From Pollenia angustigena (lineage: Eukaryota; Arthropoda; Insecta; Diptera; Polleniidae): 64,000 nt of DNA. The stretch is taken from contig OV884060.1 in NCBI GenBank assembly GCA_930367215.1, positions 99,410,151 through 99,474,150 of the forward strand. The letters are read 5' to 3'. Positions 1 to 11,075 of the stretch are shown in pieces. Numbering within the stretch: the stretch's first letter is position 1; each line of letters begins with the position of its first letter. Both the position numbers and the translations under genes were made by a program. Under the pieces are notes generated by a model, which did not search any database, had not been told where the DNA came from, and worked only from the letters and a program-made list of their open reading frames with translations.

Positions 1-1
1 A

Positions 2-1045
2 TTCACAATTGTCAATGGGCTACAACAGGGAACCGTTAATTCCCCAATACTATTTAATTTATACCTTTTTGATATACTAGAGAAAATAGACAATATAATT
101 GCTTTCGCAGACGACATTACTATCTTCCACGCCGATGACACAATTGAGAAAATCAATAGTGGGTTACAAAATAAGTTTTTAGCTATTGAAAAATATTCCA
201 AAGATTGGCTTATGAAAATAAATTTGAACAAATGCGAATGTATTCTCTTCAGGCCACCAGTTGGAAAATGTAACAGCAATATAAGAAGAAACTGGAAAAC
301 TTTTGGTATTAAGTCAAGTAATAATGTTAATATTACTGTAAAACAAACTGTTAAATTATTAGGTATTCATTTAGATAAATTTCTGTACTTTAACAACCAT
401 ATAACCCAACAACTTATAAAGGCAAGAAAAGCATTTTTCATGTATAAAAAATTATTTTTTTCTAAATATATACAGCCAAGGGTTAAAATTATCATGTACC
501 AGTCTTTAATAAGACCAATTCTATCATACGGTTGCCAAATTTGGTTTAACATATCCCCTTCTTATATGGAGAAGATACGGATATTCGAAAGGAAATGCCT
601 CAGGTGTTGCACCTCATTATACAGATCCAAGTGTAGTAATTACAAAAAATATATATCAAACCAAAGGCTCTATGAAAAGGCAGAAATATCCAGATTTGAT
701 AATTTTATTGTTCATATTATAAGAGACCATATTGTAAACTGTGTAAATACTAACGAAAATAATCTAATCATGGCTCCCTACTATGTTTCTGGTGACTATA
801 TTTCTGAAACATTACAAAATGGTTATGTTCCACCTGAGGCTTTCCTTTTCCTCGATAAAAATGATTTCATCCAAAATAGAGATGGTATTCCTATACTTTA
901 TCATATTTACAGGCGAGCCAATATCAAAGCTATAAATTGTAATGAACTAACGTCTGAAAATTGTCGTTTTGACACAAGTATTTATTTTAATGATAAAAAT
1001 ATTAAACCTAATCTAAACCTTAAAAAATATTGGTGGCTTACCTAA
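2..1045 (+). pseudogene. Reverse transcriptase C-terminal part (N1 ORF2, 5' end outside window)
   Basis: The frame is open from base 2 to the TAA at 1043-1045, about 347 codons. It begins inside the RT domain: GLQQGTVNSPILFNLY (the B motif region) is followed by FADDITIF, the catalytic YADD-type motif, then the thumb-like region KLLGIHLD and the segment SLIRPILSYGCQIW that is typical of Jockey/I-group LINEs. The stretch RFDNFIVHIIRDH near the C-terminus is a conserved tail of some fly LINEs. No stop or frameshift is visible inside the window, so it may be intact, but the endonuclease half is off the left edge. It would copy element RNA at a nicked target site. Confidence 0.8.
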
Positions 1046-1321
1046 TAGCTATCTTTTGTACTCGTATTTTAACCCTTGACCCTACTTTTTATCCTTACCA
1101 ATATAAAAGTAAGTTTTTTTGCTAACCTTTTTGCCAAGTTGCGAACTAGCTCTTGACGAGTACGGACGTGTATCAGTGAGTAACAAAAATACAAAAAAAA
1201 AAAAATAATATAATAAAAAAAAAAAAAAGTGAAAAAATATTTACCGTAGGTGAAAAAAAAATATTTGTAATAGGTTAAAAAAAAAAAGAACAATAACTAG
1301 TGTGCCCGAAGAGATTTGTGA

Positions 1322-2872
1322 ATGAGCCTCACAAATACTCCCAATAAGGAGAGTAGGCCCAGCACAAATAGCAGAAATGCGTATATTGTGGTAAGCTCCC
1401 CGAGCGTGAGCAATGAAAACATTCGATACCCTGAATTAAACAAACATTTTTTAAGTGCAAAAATTGCCAGCGCAACTGGTTTTCCATACAGAAATTTAAG
1501 TTCAAGTGTGCCCAACCTGAGCAAGTGTGTTGATCCGACCGTAAATGTGGTTCAAAGTGTGAAGCCGTCTGACCAGAGGAATAATAACGAAAAACCTGGA
1601 ACATCACGATTTGCATTAACAAATACAGGAGCTGTACCAAAAAGTACTAAAGTGCAAACAGGCATGGACAGATATATAACAATAACTAAGAGAAAGGCTA
1701 GCCCTAGGTCCACCCAACAGGAACGCGTGGCCAAACAATACAAAGGCTCTAACGTAGTCTCTTTGCCAACAAATGGTAACAGATTCTCTGTACTATCCAT
1801 ACCTGACGATGAAGAAGCAGAATTAGCTAATGGGACAGCCACTAAAGAAGTTAAACCGCCACCTATCTATCTGCGGGAGCAAACATCAAATAGCATAGTC
1901 AACATGTTGACTCAACTTGTAGGTAAGAACAATTTCTACGTCGTTTCTATACGACGCGGACAAATTCAAGGACCAAAATTCAAGCCAGTACAGAAACGAA
2001 CTTTCGTATTATATCAAGACACCTGGACGCAGAAAATAAAAGCTACTATACATATCAATTAAAAAGTGCTAAGGGATTGATTATTGTCATAAAAGGCATA
2101 GATAGTTCCGTTCCTACAGATGAAATAAAATCTGCCGTAGAGCAAGAGGGGTACGAGGTAAAATCGGTTCATAACATTTTGAACAGGAACAAAGTTCCCC
2201 AACCACTGCACCGCATTGAGATATCGTTTGATTCATCGGTTCTCAAAACCAAAAATTCAGTTCATCCCATATACAACTTGCGCTACCTACTCAACAGAAG
2301 AATAACTGTTGAGGAGCCAATAAAACGAAAGGGTCCCTCCCAATGCACAAACTGTCAGGAATATGGGCATACAAAATCATATTGTAAATTGCCTCACGTA
2401 TGTGTGGTTTGTGGCGACGCTCATAAAACCGCCGAATGTAATCGTTCTAAAGTTGACCCAAATGTCAAGAAATGCAGCAACTGTGGCGAAAATCACACGG
2501 CAAACTATAGGGGTTGTAAAGTCTTCTTGCATTTAAAAAAACCAGCTTTAGTTCAAAAATATACTCACTCCCAATATGGTCCATCACATGCGCCCAGCCA
2601 AGCCGCTGGCTCTATTGCTAGTACTACACAAACAAAACCAATCATATGCCCAAGTCCTAAAAGAAAACCCTAATGCGAAAAATCCCCCGAGTACTTCCAA
2701 CGCAAAGCAACCTCCATACGCTAATGTTCCTAGGGAAGGTCTACAAATGCCTACCTCAATTGAAAATTTAATTCAAACTATGAATAACTTCATGGCCACT
2801 ATGCAGAGCATGTTTCAGGAAATGATGCGAAACCAGAACATGCTCCTGCAAGTTCTACTCAACAAAAAATGA
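1322..2872 (+). pseudogene. JA-1 ORF1, Gag-like nucleic-acid-binding protein, two frameshifts
   Basis: ORF1 encodes the RNA-binding Gag-like protein of Jockey elements. The ATG at 1322 opens a 246-codon frame that leaves the conserved reading near 2020-2030. The second frame then reads YYTYQLKSAKGLIIVIKGID, a region that precedes the zinc knuckles in this protein type. Three Cys-rich knuckles follow (CTNCQEYGHTKSYC, CVVCGDAHKTAEC, CSNCGENHTANYRGC). A second frameshift lies near 2645, after which the frame SYAQVLKENP continues to the TGA at 2870-2872 and ends with a Met/Gln-rich tail. The stop overlaps the ORF2 start as ATGA. With both shifts corrected the protein would be about 515 residues. 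The shifts could be mutations or assembly errors. Confidence 0.85.
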
Positions 2873-5529
2873 ACCAGTTAAAAATATGTTTCTGGAATGC
2901 AAACGGGTTATCCCAACATAAACACGAAGTTGCAAACTTTCTTCATAGGCATGAAATCGACGTACTTCTTGTCTCTGAAACACACGTTACTCATAAAAAC
3001 TGCTTTAGGGTAAATGGTTACCTTACGTATGACACAAAACATCCCAGCGGACGAGCTTGTGGTGGCACAGCCATAATTGTGCACAAACACATCAGACACT
3101 TACCATTGCCAGAGTTCGAAGAAGATTGTATCCAGGCCACATCTATAAATCTGACTGATTTCAAACTAACGTTAACATCCGTTTATTGTCCCCCGAGGCA
3201 CAAAATTCTACACGATAAATTTCTCAACTTCTTCTCCACATTGGGCCAGAAATTCATTGCTGCTGGCGACTACAACGCTAAACATACATATTGGGGCTCC
3301 AGACTTATTAGTCCTAGAGGTAATCAGCTATATAATACCGTAACTGCAAATAACTTTGATGTGGTATCGAGGGGTGAGCCTACCTATTGGCCAACCGACT
3401 TCAACAAGCTACCAGACCTTATTGACTTTGCTGTAATCAAAAACATCAAGCGCGATCAGGTACTAGTTAGTTCCTCCTATGATCTTTCGTCTGATCATTC
3501 ACCTTCAATCCTCATTTTAAAATGTAACTCTGACGCCGCAGCTGCAAACTGCTTTTCCTATCCAAACAGAAACACAAATTGGTTAAAGTATAAAATGTAT
3601 GTGAGCTCTCACCTATCACAGTGCATTCCCCTAAAAAATTCATCTGACATCCAAATAGCTGTCGACCGATTTACAGAAGTCTTGGATGCTGCAGCAAGAA
3701 ATGCAACCCCAATCAAGCGGACAATTAAACGTGCTCCTTACAATACATCGACGGATATAGAGACCCTTATCAGAGAAAAAAGGAAGTTAAGAAGACAATG
3801 GCAAAACAGTCGTTCCCCAACCACTAAGGCCCAACTACAATTATGCCTGACAACTCTTCGCAACAAATTGAGACAGAACCACGAGTCTGCAATAGAAGGC
3901 TATCTAAACAGCCTAGATGCCACAAAAAACTCCAATTATAGCTTATGGAAGGCTGTACGGCATATGAAATGCCCTATAACCCAAGAATCTCCATTAAGAC
4001 TGGAAAACCGCACTTGGGCGAAAAACACAGATGAAAAATTAAACGCTTTCGCGGGCCATCTTGAGAAAGTTTTCACGCCACATGATACACATACTTGTTC
4101 CTGTCGTCCAACCATTCCTGATAAGGTAAACCATCCATTAAAATTTAACATTACTCAAGTAAAATCTGCAATAGAAAAAGTGAATATTAGAAAATCTCCC
4201 GGACTTGGCCGTATCACAGGGTCAATGATAAGAAACTTACCTTCGTCTGCTTCCAGAATCTTGCTGTTCATTTTTAACGCTATATTAAGAGTCGGATACT
4301 TCCCATCCTCATGGAAGAAGTCTATAATTGTTATGATTCCCAAGCCAGGAAAAGATGCTAGCCAGGTTGCGTCGTACAGACCGATAAGCTTATTATCAAT
4401 CCTATCAAAGCTTTTCGAAAAAATATTCATTTTAAGTATAACTCCTCATCTTAATGAACACGACATCATCCCGGATCACCAGTTCGGATTCAGAGCGAAA
4501 CATGGTACAATAGAGCAAGTGCATAGAATTGTCACCCTTATTAGATCGGCGTTTGAGAAAAAGCAATACTGCTCAGCCCTGTTTATAGACATTTCCCAAG
4601 CATTTGACAAAGTTTGGCATGATGGGCTACTCATCAAAATAACACGAATGCTTCCTCAAAACACTCACAAGCTTCTGGAGAGCTATCTTACAGGCAGAAC
4701 ATTCATAGTAAGGTCGCAAGATAAATACTCCCCCCTCAAGAAAATTACTGCTGGTGTTCCCCAAGGCAGCATATTAGGACCGCTTCTATATATAATATAC
4801 ACAGCGGATATGCCAACAAACCTGAGCACGCATACCTCTACATTTGCAGACGACACAGCATTTATTAGCGTTAACCATGACCCAAAAGTCGCATCGCAAA
4901 ATCTGCAGTCCCACATCAATGAACTAGAGGCATGGCTAGAAAAATGGAGAATAAAGGTTAACCCGGCTAAATGTGCTCACTTAACTTTCACGCTCAGAAG
5001 ACAAACGTGCCCAGCAGTAAAAATAAATAACATCACTGTTCCGGTAGAAAACCATGTAAAGTACTTGGGAGTTCATATAGATAGACGTTTGACCTGGTCT
5101 CGTCATATCGAAGCGAAAATAACGGCTATGAAACTTAAAGCAGCTCAACTACATTGGCTTCTCGGTAGAAACTCAAACTTGTCTTTAGACAACAAAGTTC
5201 TTCTATACAAGTCCATCATAAAACCAATATGGACATATGGGATCCAATTATGGGGTACTGCATGCGCATCTAACATCCAAAAGCTTCAAAGAAGACAGTC
5301 TAGAATATTACGACAAATTGTCTGCGCCCCATGGTATATACGTAATGATATTATCCACAGAGATCTCAACGTCCCCACTATCCAGGAGGAAATTAAAAAA
5401 TATTCAATAAGCTACATCGATAAACTAATGGTTCACCCTAACTACCTCGCTCGGGGTTTGCTTCAGTTCGAAGGTCACCAGAGGCTAAAAAGAACCGATA
5501 CTTTGAGCCTTACTAGAAGACAGTCTTAA
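2869..5529 (+). CDS. JA-1 ORF2: AP-like endonuclease and reverse transcriptase, apparently intact
   Basis: An 886-codon frame, a normal length for a Jockey ORF2. Residues 1 to about 225 form an apurinic-type endonuclease: WNANGLS, SETHVT, AAGDYNAKH and the catalytic SSDHSP are all present. The RT domain spans roughly residues 430-700, with FIDISQAFDKVWH (motif A), AGVPQGSILGPLLY (motif B) and TFADDTAFIS (motif C, both Asp present). The C-terminal region (VKYLGVHIDRRLTWS, IIKPIWTYGIQLWG) matches Jockey-type thumbs. The ATG overlaps the ORF1 stop by four bases, suggesting coupled translation. The enzyme nicks target DNA and primes reverse transcription in the nucleus. No stop, shift or missing catalytic residue was seen. 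Confidence 0.93.
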   Translation: MNQLKICFWNANGLSQHKHEVANFLHRHEIDVLLVSETHVTHKNCFRVNGYLTYDTKHPSGRACGGTAIIVHKHIRHLPLPEFEEDCIQATSINLTDFKLTLTSVYCPPRHKILHDKFLNFFSTLGQKFIAAGDYNAKHTYWGSRLISPRGNQLYNTVTANNFDVVSRGEPTYWPTDFNKLPDLIDFAVIKNIKRDQVLVSSSYDLSSDHSPSILILKCNSDAAAANCFSYPNRNTNWLKYKMYVSSHLSQCIPLKNSSDIQIAVDRFTEVLDAAARNATPIKRTIKRAPYNTSTDIETLIREKRKLRRQWQNSRSPTTKAQLQLCLTTLRNKLRQNHESAIEGYLNSLDATKNSNYSLWKAVRHMKCPITQESPLRLENRTWAKNTDEKLNAFAGHLEKVFTPHDTHTCSCRPTIPDKVNHPLKFNITQVKSAIEKVNIRKSPGLGRITGSMIRNLPSSASRILLFIFNAILRVGYFPSSWKKSIIVMIPKPGKDASQVASYRPISLLSILSKLFEKIFILSITPHLNEHDIIPDHQFGFRAKHGTIEQVHRIVTLIRSAFEKKQYCSALFIDISQAFDKVWHDGLLIKITRMLPQNTHKLLESYLTGRTFIVRSQDKYSPLKKITAGVPQGSILGPLLYIIYTADMPTNLSTHTSTFADDTAFISVNHDPKVASQNLQSHINELEAWLEKWRIKVNPAKCAHLTFTLRRQTCPAVKINNITVPVENHVKYLGVHIDRRLTWSRHIEAKITAMKLKAAQLHWLLGRNSNLSLDNKVLLYKSIIKPIWTYGIQLWGTACASNIQKLQRRQSRILRQIVCAPWYIRNDIIHRDLNVPTIQEEIKKYSISYIDKLMVHPNYLARGLLQFEGHQRLKRTDTLSLTRRQS

Positions 5530-5650
5530 AAATTTGAATACAGCAGTTAGTGGTTACACAGGTAACAACTAATAAACAACAAGTAGAATTAAGATTTGAA
5601 TACATATTGTAAATTTCGATAAGAAAGATTCAATAATAAAAATAAATTAT

Positions 5651-5687
<37 letters not shown>

Positions 5688-5892
5688 TTGCTTACATTTT
5701 CTATGATCTTAGTATTTTTTCTTGTATTATGTAGGTATATAGTTATCTAATAGAAAAATAACTTTATTTAATAAAAATTATACTTGAGAGCTCGTTAAAA
5801 TGGGACTTTGTATATAGAAATAAGCTATATTTATACTTTTTGTTTATTTGAAGTTTGTAATTATATATTCATATTCATTAAATAAACGTTTC

Positions 5893-5921
<29 letters not shown>

Positions 5922-5925
<4 letters not shown>

Positions 5926-7149
5926 TTAAAACTGTTGAATTGCTTTGCCTTTTGTGATTATTTTCTGTTTCTCGAACACGGAACCAACAATATTCGCCCA
6001 ACATCGCCTCATCAGACGGCCCTTGCTACCGACGAGTTTTGCATGAATTGCATAAAGTATTTGGGGTATAAGATTTCGAAATATTTTCCGGATTGACTTT
6101 AAAATACAGCCAAAATGCATTTTGTAATTGCCTTAAAAAATTTGATGGCTGCGCAAAACTATAAACTCCAAAAGCATAACAAAATTTGCTTGGATTGTTC
6201 TGGCAGATAAAAGCACGAATTATACGTTACAAGAAAATCCAAACTTTTACCAAATAATTTGCAATTGTAATCTGACAATTAAAGCAATGTCAACAAAAAA
6301 GGCGTTGCTGTCAAAAATCTTTAATGAATGGAACATTTAACGCTTTTCCATTCTTAAAAATATTTTCTCGCGCATTATTTTTATTAACATAAGCACTTTT
6401 TAAGTGATTTTTTTTACAAATTCAATGTTTCTAATGTTTACAGCGTTCGTTTTTCCAATTCTGCGTATTTACTTCCTTTGCGTTTTTGATTTGATAAAAA
6501 GCGAAAAGTGGGTTAATTCACTAAATCTTCTGTAGCTTTGTTATTTTTGCACAGAAATTAGTCTCGTTGGGCGCAAAATGTTCGTATCAAAATAAACTAA
6601 TGTCCCATGTAATAAAACAATAAACTTTTCAGCTGTTTCATTAAAAAATATAACTTCAAAAGAACAAAATTGCAAAAAATCATAAAATTTTTCATAAATT
6701 TTCAAATTTTGTCCACTGTAACTCTGTCATTTCTTGACCAATGTTTACAAACGACCCATGGTTATTTTAGAAATTAAATAAACTTTCACAGAAAAAAAAG
6801 AAATACATAATCTGTTTGAAATTTTTTAAGATATTTGCATTTCAGTCACAACATCTTTTTTAAAAACCCAAATAACGGTTATTTTGGAATATCTCTACTT
6901 TTGACAATTCTGACTTCATATTCGGATTCAGCGGAAAATTTTACACAAAGCTTAGCTGTTGTGAAATTTTGTCGCGTAGTGTAATTGGTCTAAAAGCATA
7001 ACTTTTTATAATATTCGTTTAAAATAAACTGAATTCTATTTAAGAAAATAACATATGTCACTGAATTTTTCTATTTCATTTTAATAAAAGCACTAGTCCC
7101 GACAAAAATAAAAATTGGGAACTAAGCACGACAAACAAAATATTTTAAA
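5922..7149. other. AT-rich spacer without a gene
   Basis: About 1.2 kb of AT-rich DNA with no supportable frame. The only feature I recognise is a block of about 95 bp (near 6873-6968) that recurs at 22488-22590. Confidence 0.6.
6873..6968 (+). repeat. Dispersed repeat, copy 1
   Basis: The segment with GGTTATTTTGGAATATCT followed by CTTTTGACAATTCTGACT and a GCGGAA..TTTTACA block matches 22488-22590 in the same orientation, with small indels. The family and its limits are unknown; neither copy has visible terminal repeats. Confidence 0.6.
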
Positions 7150-7153
7150 TTAA

Positions 7154-9009
7154 CCCTCCGATGAGTGAGAAGGTCCCTAGGGACCTTTTTGCCTTTTCAA
7201 ACTGAAATTACTCCTACTTCGGCCACTACTCTGTATTCCAATCAAGCCGATCGGATAGGTCCGTATGGACCTTGTACTGAATTTCACTAATAAATGCATG
7301 TTTTTGGACATCATTATAATTTTTTTATTATTTCAACACATAATTTACTTATTCTGAACACAAAGACCTAAACTCAAAGACATTAGGGATGATGATAAAA
7401 ACAAAAAATTCTAACAAAAAATTCTAAGAACTGGTTTTTTGCTAGTAGTATAAAATTAGAATATTGTGCCTTTCCTTGAAAGCAATAAAGTTCATGTCTT
7501 CGAATTTTTCTTAGAAAAGGTTACAGCTGCATGGAATTTGGCGAATCCCACGAAGAAAAAGGAGTGGAAGCCAGTGACAGTGAAAGAGTTTGACGCCTTT
7601 GTAGCTATTCTTTTGTATGCTGGACTCACAAGATCAAACCATGAACCAGCTATGGAATTATGGGGCGCGACGCGTTGCCCAATATACAAAGCTGCGTTGT
7701 CGTACGATAGCTTCATGTGTATAAAGCAATTTATTCGATTCGACAATGGAAATACTCGACAACAGCGACTCATCAACAGCAAAACTGCGGCTATTGACGA
7801 TATTTGGCAAATGTTGCAACATAACTTGGCAGCAGCTTACACTCCTCATGAAGCACTAACAGTTGATGAGCAGTTGTTCCCTTACAGAGCCCGCACCCGC
7901 TTCACACAATATATTCCGTCAAAGCCAGCTAAGTATGGTTTGAAAGTATGGTAGTTATGCGACTCACAGAGTTATTATCCTGTGAAGGGAATGATATATT
8001 CTGGAAAACTGCCAAACCAACAAAGGGAGATAAACCAAGGGCAGAACGTAGTGCTGGATCTTGTGGAAAATATTTAGATGCTGGCCGTACTATATACGCG
8101 GATAATTTCTTTACCACTCTTGACTTGGCTCGTATTTTGTTGAGGAGGAAGACCGCATATGTTGGTACAGTGCGCTACAACAAAACATTCATTCCACAGG
8201 AGTTCAAGAAGAACCCGAAGCGCACCATCAATAGTACATTATTTGGGTTCAACGAAGTGGATATAGCGTTATGCTCATACGTGCCGAAAAAAATAAAGTG
8301 GTGAATGTGCTCTCCACAATGCACTACACCTGCCTCGTTGACGAGCAAACCGAGAAGCGGAAGCCCTATGCCATATTAGATTACAACGCCAACAAATGCG
8401 GCGTTGATACCATGGATCAAATGCTAGGCACTTACAGCTGCAAAAGAGCAACACAACGATGGCCGTTGGCCATGTTTTATAATATGCTGGACGTCGCTGC
8501 ATTGGCTGCTTTTACGATTTACAACGAAATGAAGCCTATAAAAAGGAGTGACAGACGGCGGTCGTTCTTGTTACTGCTACCGAAACAATTGGCCACACCA
8601 AATATCGAAGAACGTGCCCTGAACAACCATATAACCTCATATCCAAGGATACGCAATGCGATGGAAACATTCGATGTCAGGGTAAGAAAAACATTATACA
8701 TAGCACACTTTTACATCGCTGCAACACTTACGCACAGGGCGGGGGACAAGAAGTACACGCTCAACAACAATAATTTTTAAACTTTTTTATAAAAGTCTTA
8801 AGAAAATTCAAGCAAAAAAAAAAAAAAAAAAAAAAAATTAAAAAAATTGAAAAAATTATTTTTTTATGTACAATTTAGTAATAAACAATAAAAACAAATA
8901 AAAAATCAAAAAAAATATGGTTTATATGAAAAAGACATGATTTACAAAAAAGGTCCGTAGGGACCTTTTCATACGGCCGTGAAGTTCAAAACTGTCACTC
9001 ATCGGAGGG
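7154..9009 (+). mobile_element. piggyBac-type DNA transposon, 1856 bp
   Basis: Both ends show the hallmarks of piggyBac elements: a TTAA duplication (7150-7153 and 9010-9013) and perfect 15-bp terminal inverted repeats, CCCTCCGATGAGTGA at 7154-7168 and its reverse complement at 8995-9009. Just inside each TIR lies a palindrome around AGGTCC.TAGGGACCTTTT (7171-7190 and 8951-8970), and a related block GGTCCGTATGGACC lies at 7258-7271. The interior encodes a broken DDE_Tnp_1_7 transposase. The perfect TIRs suggest fairly recent insertion despite the decayed gene. Confidence 0.95.
7466..8780 (+). pseudogene. piggyBac transposase, N-terminus missing, stop and frameshifts
   Basis: Three overlapping frames give one DDD transposase (DDE_Tnp_1_7 family). 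Frame 1 (7466-7954) has no ATG start. It contains ALTVDEQLFPYRARTRF (first Asp) and YIPSKPAKYGLKVW, where a TAG replaces the expected second Trp codon; the reading then goes on as LCDSQSYYPVKGMIYSG. Near 8070 a shift leads to DAGRTIYADNFFTTLDLA (second Asp). Near 8300 another shift leads to AILDYNANKCGVDTMDQML (third Asp) and the final TAA at 8778-8780. The usual long N-terminal region is missing, and no clear C-terminal Cys-rich finger is seen. The gene cannot make an active enzyme as read. Confidence 0.9.
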
Positions 9010-9013
9010 TTAA

Positions 9014-9388
9014 ACCTTACTACTTTAATTATTTATTTATATCTTATACATACTGATATCACAAAATTCAGTATGAGGGTATAGACTCTGGTCTGTTTCA
9101 CTACAACATACTAAAGCTATAAGTTACTATTGCACGGTTACTTAAGTAAAAAAATAAGTTATATTGATAACTCTTAATAAACATTTTCTTAAGACATTTA
9201 CAGTTATGGTGTTTTCTTTTCTAAAAAATAATGATGCATTATAGTTGTGTAATATATTTATTAGGATACACGATCCCTTACAAAGTGATACATTTTTCTA
9301 AATTACAATGGAACAAAATAATAGCTACGTTTTACACTCAAGACTAATGTGTATTTAGCGTGTTAAATATTGAATTCAAAGTTTGTAC
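9014..9388. other. AT-rich spacer
   Basis: I see no frame, repeat or RNA gene that I can support here. Confidence 0.5.
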
Positions 9389-9391
9389 TAA

Positions 9392-9862
9392 AGGTGGAAG
9401 TACATAACACGCGTTAGTTCGTCGACAAGTATCGTGCGTTTATAAACTTTAACGCGTCAAAAACTGCAAGTTACACAACACGCGCTACAAAAGCAATTCC
9501 TGTCAGCTGTTTTTTTATTTGTTTACTTATTTGTGCATTAAAAACGGGTTCGAAAGTATATCAAGATTTTGTTATATTATTAAATTTATTCTTTTTATAT
9601 AAATATTGTATGTTTTTTAAGCTCTTCAATAAGTTTTTCTTTCATGATTCACAAATTTGTTAAATTATTATTTTTATAGTCAGCTGATTACTTGTCAAAA
9701 ACACACAACGCGTTAAAAAGTTCAAAGTTAATCAACTTTCTGGCGCAAACGCGTCAAAATATTTTGCATGTAGCTTGTTCTATGAAAATACACTAGTTTA
9801 ACTTTTTTTGACAGAAGACGACAGAGCGCGCGCGCACTAACGCGTGTTATGTACTTCTACCT
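9392..9862. mobile_element. MITE with AGGTGGAAG termini and TAA target duplication
   Basis: A 471-bp element flanked by TAA at 9389-9391 and 9863-9865. The left end AGGTGGAAGTACATAACACG is the reverse complement of the right end (one mismatch), and the match continues to about 27 bp. The interior contains several copies of ACGCGT/AACGCGTT palindromes, plausible transposase-binding subterminal repeats. A 3-bp A/T target site fits PIF/Harbinger-type elements. There is no coding capacity. Confidence 0.85.
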
Positions 9863-9865
9863 TAA

Positions 9866-10472
9866 AAGCGATATTCACCACGCTTGTAGCAATTTTCAAC
9901 ATTAAATTTTCTTACAATTCCAATAAGCGTTAACAGCACTGATTTTCAATAATTAATGTCAGCTGTTGTTAAAAATTTTGCGACAAAAAAAAATATAATA
10001 AAAGTAAAACAAACGAAAAACAAAAACTTTTTATATCCATCACAATATAACGCAAATTGTCCGCAAACACAAAAAATACTTGCTTGCATAAAAAAGTACT
10101 TTACGCAGATGCAAAAAAGGGTACACTCACACTCAGTTATAACTGCGGGTAAGAAATGGAACAAATTTGCCATTTATTGTTGCAACATGTTTAGAAAGGA
10201 AAACGACAACTTTTCACATTTTTGCATATATTTTTAGAATGGAACAAAAACCAGGAACGAATGGTAGCATATATGGAACATTATTGTCAGAAAAGAAAAC
10301 ACCATTAGTTTAACTGTTACACACTCTTTATCACCTTTAATTTTTTTTCAAGTTGCGTACTCTTCATTGTCAGTTTAATACAGAACTTTTCTATGGTCTG
10401 GTACTCTACAAAGTCAGTTTAGTAAAGAATTTAATTCAATCTATTATATACCCCTAAAATGTTCATTTTAAT
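9866..10472. other. AT-rich spacer
   Basis: There is no supportable gene. Short open frames here are low-complexity and lack any recognisable domain. Confidence 0.5.
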
Positions 10473-11075
10473 AATAGGTGCGTTTGAGTACTTTTACAGT
10501 AAAATGCAGTAAATGAGTAAACTGAAAAATTTGCTCTCACAAAAAGCTGTTGTCCAAAAAAGTACGCGAACGGAAAATTTGTAAAAATTCGTAAAATAAA
10601 GGCAATTGAAGTGCTGAAAAATGTTTACACTTTTGACTACTTAACTCGTTTTCTTATCGGTACTCGATTAAATACTTTTTATAAAACGAACATTTTTGGA
10701 AAATATTTTATTTTATTTATTTATTTGTATATCGCATACAACAAGATTAAAATCTTTTAATTATAGTATGCGAATTAAGTTTGTTATAAAAGGTAGATTG
10801 TGTAGATAATGTATTAGTGAAAACCAATTTATACAATAATTAAAAATTATAAATAACAATACAATGTTTACTAATTATTATACTATATTATTGGGAATAA
10901 TTAAAATTAATGGTTTTTAAGTAAAATGTGCAAGTAAAACTTTTTTTAAATCTCTAGCGTTGTTGTTTGCTTGGAGAGAATTAGGAAGTGAGTTCGAGTG
11001 AGACGGATAGAATATACGAAAAATTGGTACTCAGAGACAAGACTACGATGACTAAATGGAATAAGTTTGTTGCTT

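Larger units (their letters stand above)
1135..5680 (+). mobile_element. Jockey-like non-LTR retrotransposon JA-1, near full length
   Basis: A 4.5-kb LINE with a 5' UTR (1135-1321, rich in A runs), ORF1, ORF2, a short 3' UTR and an A tail (5655-5680). The direct repeat AACCTTTTTGC at 1124-1134 and 5681-5691 is an 11-bp target-site duplication; its first two A bases are shared with the tail, so the exact length is uncertain by two. The presence of the 5' UTR beside the TSD shows that the copy is not 5'-truncated. A second, truncated copy (28637-30061) is nearly identical over its whole length, which points to recent activity of this family. ORF2 is uninterrupted; ORF1 has two frameshifts. Confidence 0.92.
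1..5921 (+). mobile_element. Non-LTR retrotransposon N1, 3' part, interrupted by JA-1
   Basis: This is the 3' end of a non-LTR (LINE-like) retrotransposon that runs in from beyond the left edge. Its coding end and first 3' UTR bases occupy 1-1134, and its 3' UTR resumes at 5692 and ends in AATAAA (5881-5886) followed by a poly(A) run at 5893-5921. Between the two parts lies JA-1, flanked by the direct repeat AACCTTTTTGC at 1124-1134 and 5681-5691, so the host element was whole before that insertion. The RT fragment groups it with the Jockey/I-type LINEs; I cannot name the family. Confidence 0.8.

Noticed and set aside
1..5921. Telomere-style head-to-tail LINE array (as in HeT-A/TART)
   Set aside because: The 11-bp target duplication around JA-1 and continuity of the N1 3' UTR show an ordinary nested insertion.
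5848..6096. 82-codon frame over an A run
   Set aside because: It starts in the N1 3' UTR and reads through poly(A) as poly-Lys; no domain.
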